Shown: positions 43,611 to 45,705 of the stretch, piece after piece
Position numbering within the stretch: position 1 is the first letter of the stretch
Layout of the letters: every line of letters starts with the position of its first letter
Assembly: GCA_016209795.1 (NCBI GenBank)
Contig: JACQVI010000009.1
Location: 1 to 45,705 of the forward strand
DNA length: 45,705 nt
Reading direction: 5' to 3'
From: Ignavibacteriota bacterium
GTDB taxonomy: Bacteria; Bacteroidota; Ignavibacteria; UBA10030; SZUA-254
Translations under genes and position numbers: made by a program
Notes under the pieces: generated by a model
Told to the model about the DNA's origin: nothing
Databases searched by the model: none
What the model saw: only the letters and a program-made list of their open reading frames with translations

Positions 43611-44243
43611 ATGATGAACGTAAAATCACTGATCATTGCAAGCATGGTTGTCGCTTTATGTCCCTTTTCACTCTTACACGCTCAATTTAACGCTGGGATT
43701 TCAATTGGCGAAGAAGGGCTTCGAGGCTTTTATTTAGCAATTGGAAATTACTACAAAGTGCCTGAGCGACAGATCGTCATTATCAAGGATCGGCACATCC
43801 CCCCGGAAGAAGCCCCCGTCATGCTCTTCATTGCCGCGCGAGCTCGCGTAACACCGTCTGCTGTGATCGATTTGCGACTTGCGGGAAAGTCGTGGATGGA
43901 TATCACGATTCATTACGGTTTGAGTCCGGAGATTTTTTACGTCCCCGTTACAGTGGCAGTCTCTGGTCCTCCCTACGGCAAAGCCTACGGCTACTTCAAA
44001 AATAGACCGAAAAAGGAATGGAAGAAGATCGTCCTGACCGATGCTGAAGTTATTAATTTCGTGAATCTCAAATTTGTCTCTGAACATTATGGTTATGCTC
44101 CAGAAAAAGTCATCCGCATGAAAGAGAAGGGATCGAGCTTTGTAGCGATCCATGATGAAGTCAAAAAAGCGAAAGCGGGAAAGGCACACAAAGTAAAGGA
44201 AGCGAAGGGAAAAGAGAAGAAGGGCAAAGGCGGAAAAAAATAA
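43611..44243 (+). CDS. Exported protein of unknown function with Lys-rich tail
   Basis: The 210-residue protein has a signal peptide (cut after LLHAQ, residue 25). Its core contains VPERQIVIIKDRHIPPEEAP, then FIAARARVTPSAVIDLRLAG and MDITIHYGLSPEIFYVPV, a pattern I recall from unannotated exported proteins of other bacteria. A second copy-like part (GYAPEKVIRMKEKGSSFVAI) suggests an internal repeat of a helical unit. The last 40 residues are a Lys/Gly/Ala-rich basic tail that could bind nucleic acid or acidic polymers. No function is known. GGGAAG precedes the ATG. Confidence 0.65.
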   Translation: MMNVKSLIIASMVVALCPFSLLHAQFNAGISIGEEGLRGFYLAIGNYYKVPERQIVIIKDRHIPPEEAPVMLFIAARARVTPSAVIDLRLAGKSWMDITIHYGLSPEIFYVPVTVAVSGPPYGKAYGYFKNRPKKEWKKIVLTDAEVINFVNLKFVSEHYGYAPEKVIRMKEKGSSFVAIHDEVKKAKAGKAHKVKEAKGKEKKGKGGKK

Positions 44244-44376
44244 TTTCAGCCACGGGATAACACTACGCAAAACAGTATCCCAACACTCCATTAGTCCGAA
44301 GCAAGAGAATTAGCTAGTATGTGACGCAAAAGTAGATAATACTGTGCTGAGTTTCGTGCTGATCTTGAATATAAAC

Positions 44377-44432
44377 TAACTCAACCCCCCTCCCCTTCTC
44401 TTCCCAAGAGAAGGGGGGTCAGGGGGATGAGT
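44377..44432. repeat. Large intergenic palindrome (C-run/G-run element)
   Basis: CCCCTTCTCTT and AAGAGAAGGGG pair around CCC, and the stem extends through C5-6 and G5-6 runs to AACTCA/TGAGTT. It is a member of the widespread CCCCTC..GAGGGG type of dispersed repeat. The rest of the 282 bases between the two genes shows no other feature apart from a weak GGGATA/TATCCC hairpin after the upstream stop. Confidence 0.6.
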
Positions 44433-44525
44433 TCAGGCAAAAGAACGTAAGTGAGATGCTTAATATCGAGCTGCACAACATCACGTGTTGCAGCGTACCT
44501 CTTCTGGTTAAAGTAGAAGGATCAC

Positions 44526-45705
44526 ATGGCAAGAAGAATGATCTTCATAACGTTTTATGTTTGTTACTTCTGTAGTTTGGCTCTTTCTCAGAGCGATACC
44601 TTAGGAACATGGTTCTTCCGTTCCCCGTTGCCTACCCCACGTCAGGAAGTTCCTCATGCTGTACTTAATGGAAAGATTTACGTCCCGGGAGGATTAGCCA
44701 GCGGTGGTATTGGCTCAAGCGTTGTCGAGGTGTTTGATCCTGCAACAAATTTGTGGTCGACTGCTGCATCACTCCCTGAGCCATTACATCATCTCGGATT
44801 CGCCGCGGCGAATGGAAAGCTCTATGTGCTTGGAGGATACACTGGCAATTCGTTCACGCCAACTAATCGAGTCTATGAGTATCTGCCGGATTCAAATCTC
44901 TGGCGGCAGAAGACTTCTATGCCTGTTGCTCGCGGCGCTCATGTCGCTGTAGAATTCCAGGGAAAAATCTATGTCATTGGCGGTGTGCAAAGCGGCGTAG
45001 GAGTTACACAGCGAAATGACGTTTATGATCCAATAACCGACTCCTGGCAAAATCTTACCGATATGCCAACGGCACGTGAGCATCTTGCAGGTGCAGCCAT
45101 CGATTCCCTTATTTATGTAGTTGGTGGGCGGGTTGGCAGCAGCAATCGAAATACTCTTGAAGCTTACTCACCAACCTCCAATACCTGGTATACTAAGGCA
45201 AGCATGCCTACAGCGCGTGGTGGTCTCGCTGCTGCAACACTGAATGGACGGTTGTACGTCTTCGGCGGTGAGATTCCCGGAGTGTATCCTCAAAACGAAG
45301 AATACAATCCAGCAACAAACACATGGAGAACAATGGCACCCATGCCGACTCCTCGTCACGGGATTGGCGCAGCGACCGTTGGCGATTCTATTTTTATTAT
45401 TGGAGGTGCAACAGTTCAGGGCTTGGGCGTCACGGATGTCAATGAAGCGTTTACACTCTCACCCTTGACAAATGTTGTAGACAGAGAATCGATTCTTCAA
45501 AAACAATTTGTTCTCTATCAAAACTACCCCAATCCATTTAATCCCAACACAGATTTGAGATTTGAGATTAGGGATGTGAGTCATGTGAGATTGGTAGTGT
45601 ATGACATACGAGGGAGATGGACAGCAACAATTGTAAATGAAAGGCTAATACCTGGCATTTACACGAGAAAGTGGAATGCTGATGGAATGTCCAGTGGTGT
45701 CTACT
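44526..45705 (+). CDS. Exported kelch-repeat protein with T9SS sorting domain (3' end outside window)
   Basis: The open frame of 393 codons runs to the window end. It starts with a signal peptide (MARRMIFITFYVCYFCSLAL, cut after SQ). About six kelch repeats follow (GKLYVLGGYTG, GKIYVIGGVQSG, SLIYVVGGRVGS, GRLYVFGGEIPG, DSIFIIGGATVQ, each with a later W), enough for a six-bladed propeller. After residue 320 comes a sorting domain (LYQNYPNPFNPNTDLRFEIR) that breaks off at SSGVY, so only the last 20 residues or so are missing. It should be surface-attached by the type IX system; binding of a sugar or protein is the usual role of such propellers. Confidence 0.85.
   Translation, partial: MARRMIFITFYVCYFCSLALSQSDTLGTWFFRSPLPTPRQEVPHAVLNGKIYVPGGLASGGIGSSVVEVFDPATNLWSTAASLPEPLHHLGFAAANGKLYVLGGYTGNSFTPTNRVYEYLPDSNLWRQKTSMPVARGAHVAVEFQGKIYVIGGVQSGVGVTQRNDVYDPITDSWQNLTDMPTAREHLAGAAIDSLIYVVGGRVGSSNRNTLEAYSPTSNTWYTKASMPTARGGLAAATLNGRLYVFGGEIPGVYPQNEEYNPATNTWRTMAPMPTPRHGIGAATVGDSIFIIGGATVQGLGVTDVNEAFTLSPLTNVVDRESILQKQFVLYQNYPNPFNPNTDLRFEIRDVSHVRLVVYDIRGRWTATIVNERLIPGIYTRKWNADGMSSGVY

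Noticed and set aside
44244-44290. Terminator after the Lys-tailed protein (GGGATA/TATCCC)
   Set aside because: A six-pair stem with a 16-base loop and no T-run is too weak.

Overview
The window reads as ordinary chromosome from a member of the Bacteroidota/Chlorobiota/Ignavibacteriota group, most likely an Ignavibacteria-like lineage. The main evidence is the type IX secretion C-terminal sorting domain (motif YPNPFNP followed by a short beta-sandwich ending in a Lys/Leu-rich tail), which ends five proteins here. Other typical signs are numerous signal-peptide proteins with Asp-box, kelch or FlgD-like modules and a class II (B12-dependent) ribonucleotide reductase. No rRNA, tRNA, CRISPR array, phage or transposase gene was found. 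The exact genus cannot be told from the sequence.

Layout. 1-5.7 kb: nrdJ, a repeat-bearing intergenic stretch, a ferredoxin/metallo-beta-lactamase fusion, and two small exported proteins. 5.7-14.3 kb, mostly minus strand: guaA, an exported tail-fibre-like protein, then an efp-accB-accC-gcvH-gcvP gene string that joins the biotin-carboxylase half of fatty-acid synthesis to the lipoyl/PLP half of glycine cleavage. 14.4-20.5 kb: a small lipoprotein, a Rossmann reductase, a PhoB-type regulator, a low-affinity phosphate transporter (Pit plus its DUF47 partner), and directly after it a joined remnant of phoR and phoU, followed by a soluble GAF-GAF histidine kinase. 20.5-31.5 kb: purM, a fumarylacetoacetase-family enzyme, an M23 peptidase, valS, an exported phosphoesterase and a large Asp-box propeller protein.

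31.5-42 kb is the accessory part. It is a minus-strand array of exported proteins. Three tandem paralogues of about 545 residues (called P1, P2, P3 here) lie with an M6-type metalloprotease. A P-M6 two-gene unit has been duplicated: spacing between the two genes is 22 bases in both copies, but the second M6 copy survives only as 219 bases and the second P copy has lost a usable start in front of its signal peptide. Two further C-terminal sorting-domain relics and a toxin-antitoxin pair with a frameshifted toxin lie downstream. The region therefore looks like a birth-and-death array of type IX secretion cargo.

42-45.7 kb: a DoxX-like membrane protein, a DUF429 protein, an exported Lys-tailed protein and a kelch-repeat sorting-domain protein cut by the window end.

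A second theme runs through the window: short dispersed palindromic elements occur both between genes and in frame inside genes (valS, gcvP, P3). The two observations I consider most worth checking are the phoR'-'phoU junction, which implies loss of a whole pst operon (or an assembly join), and the decayed P-M6 duplication with its broken toxin gene. I do not see convincing evidence of a wholly new defence or biosynthetic system.
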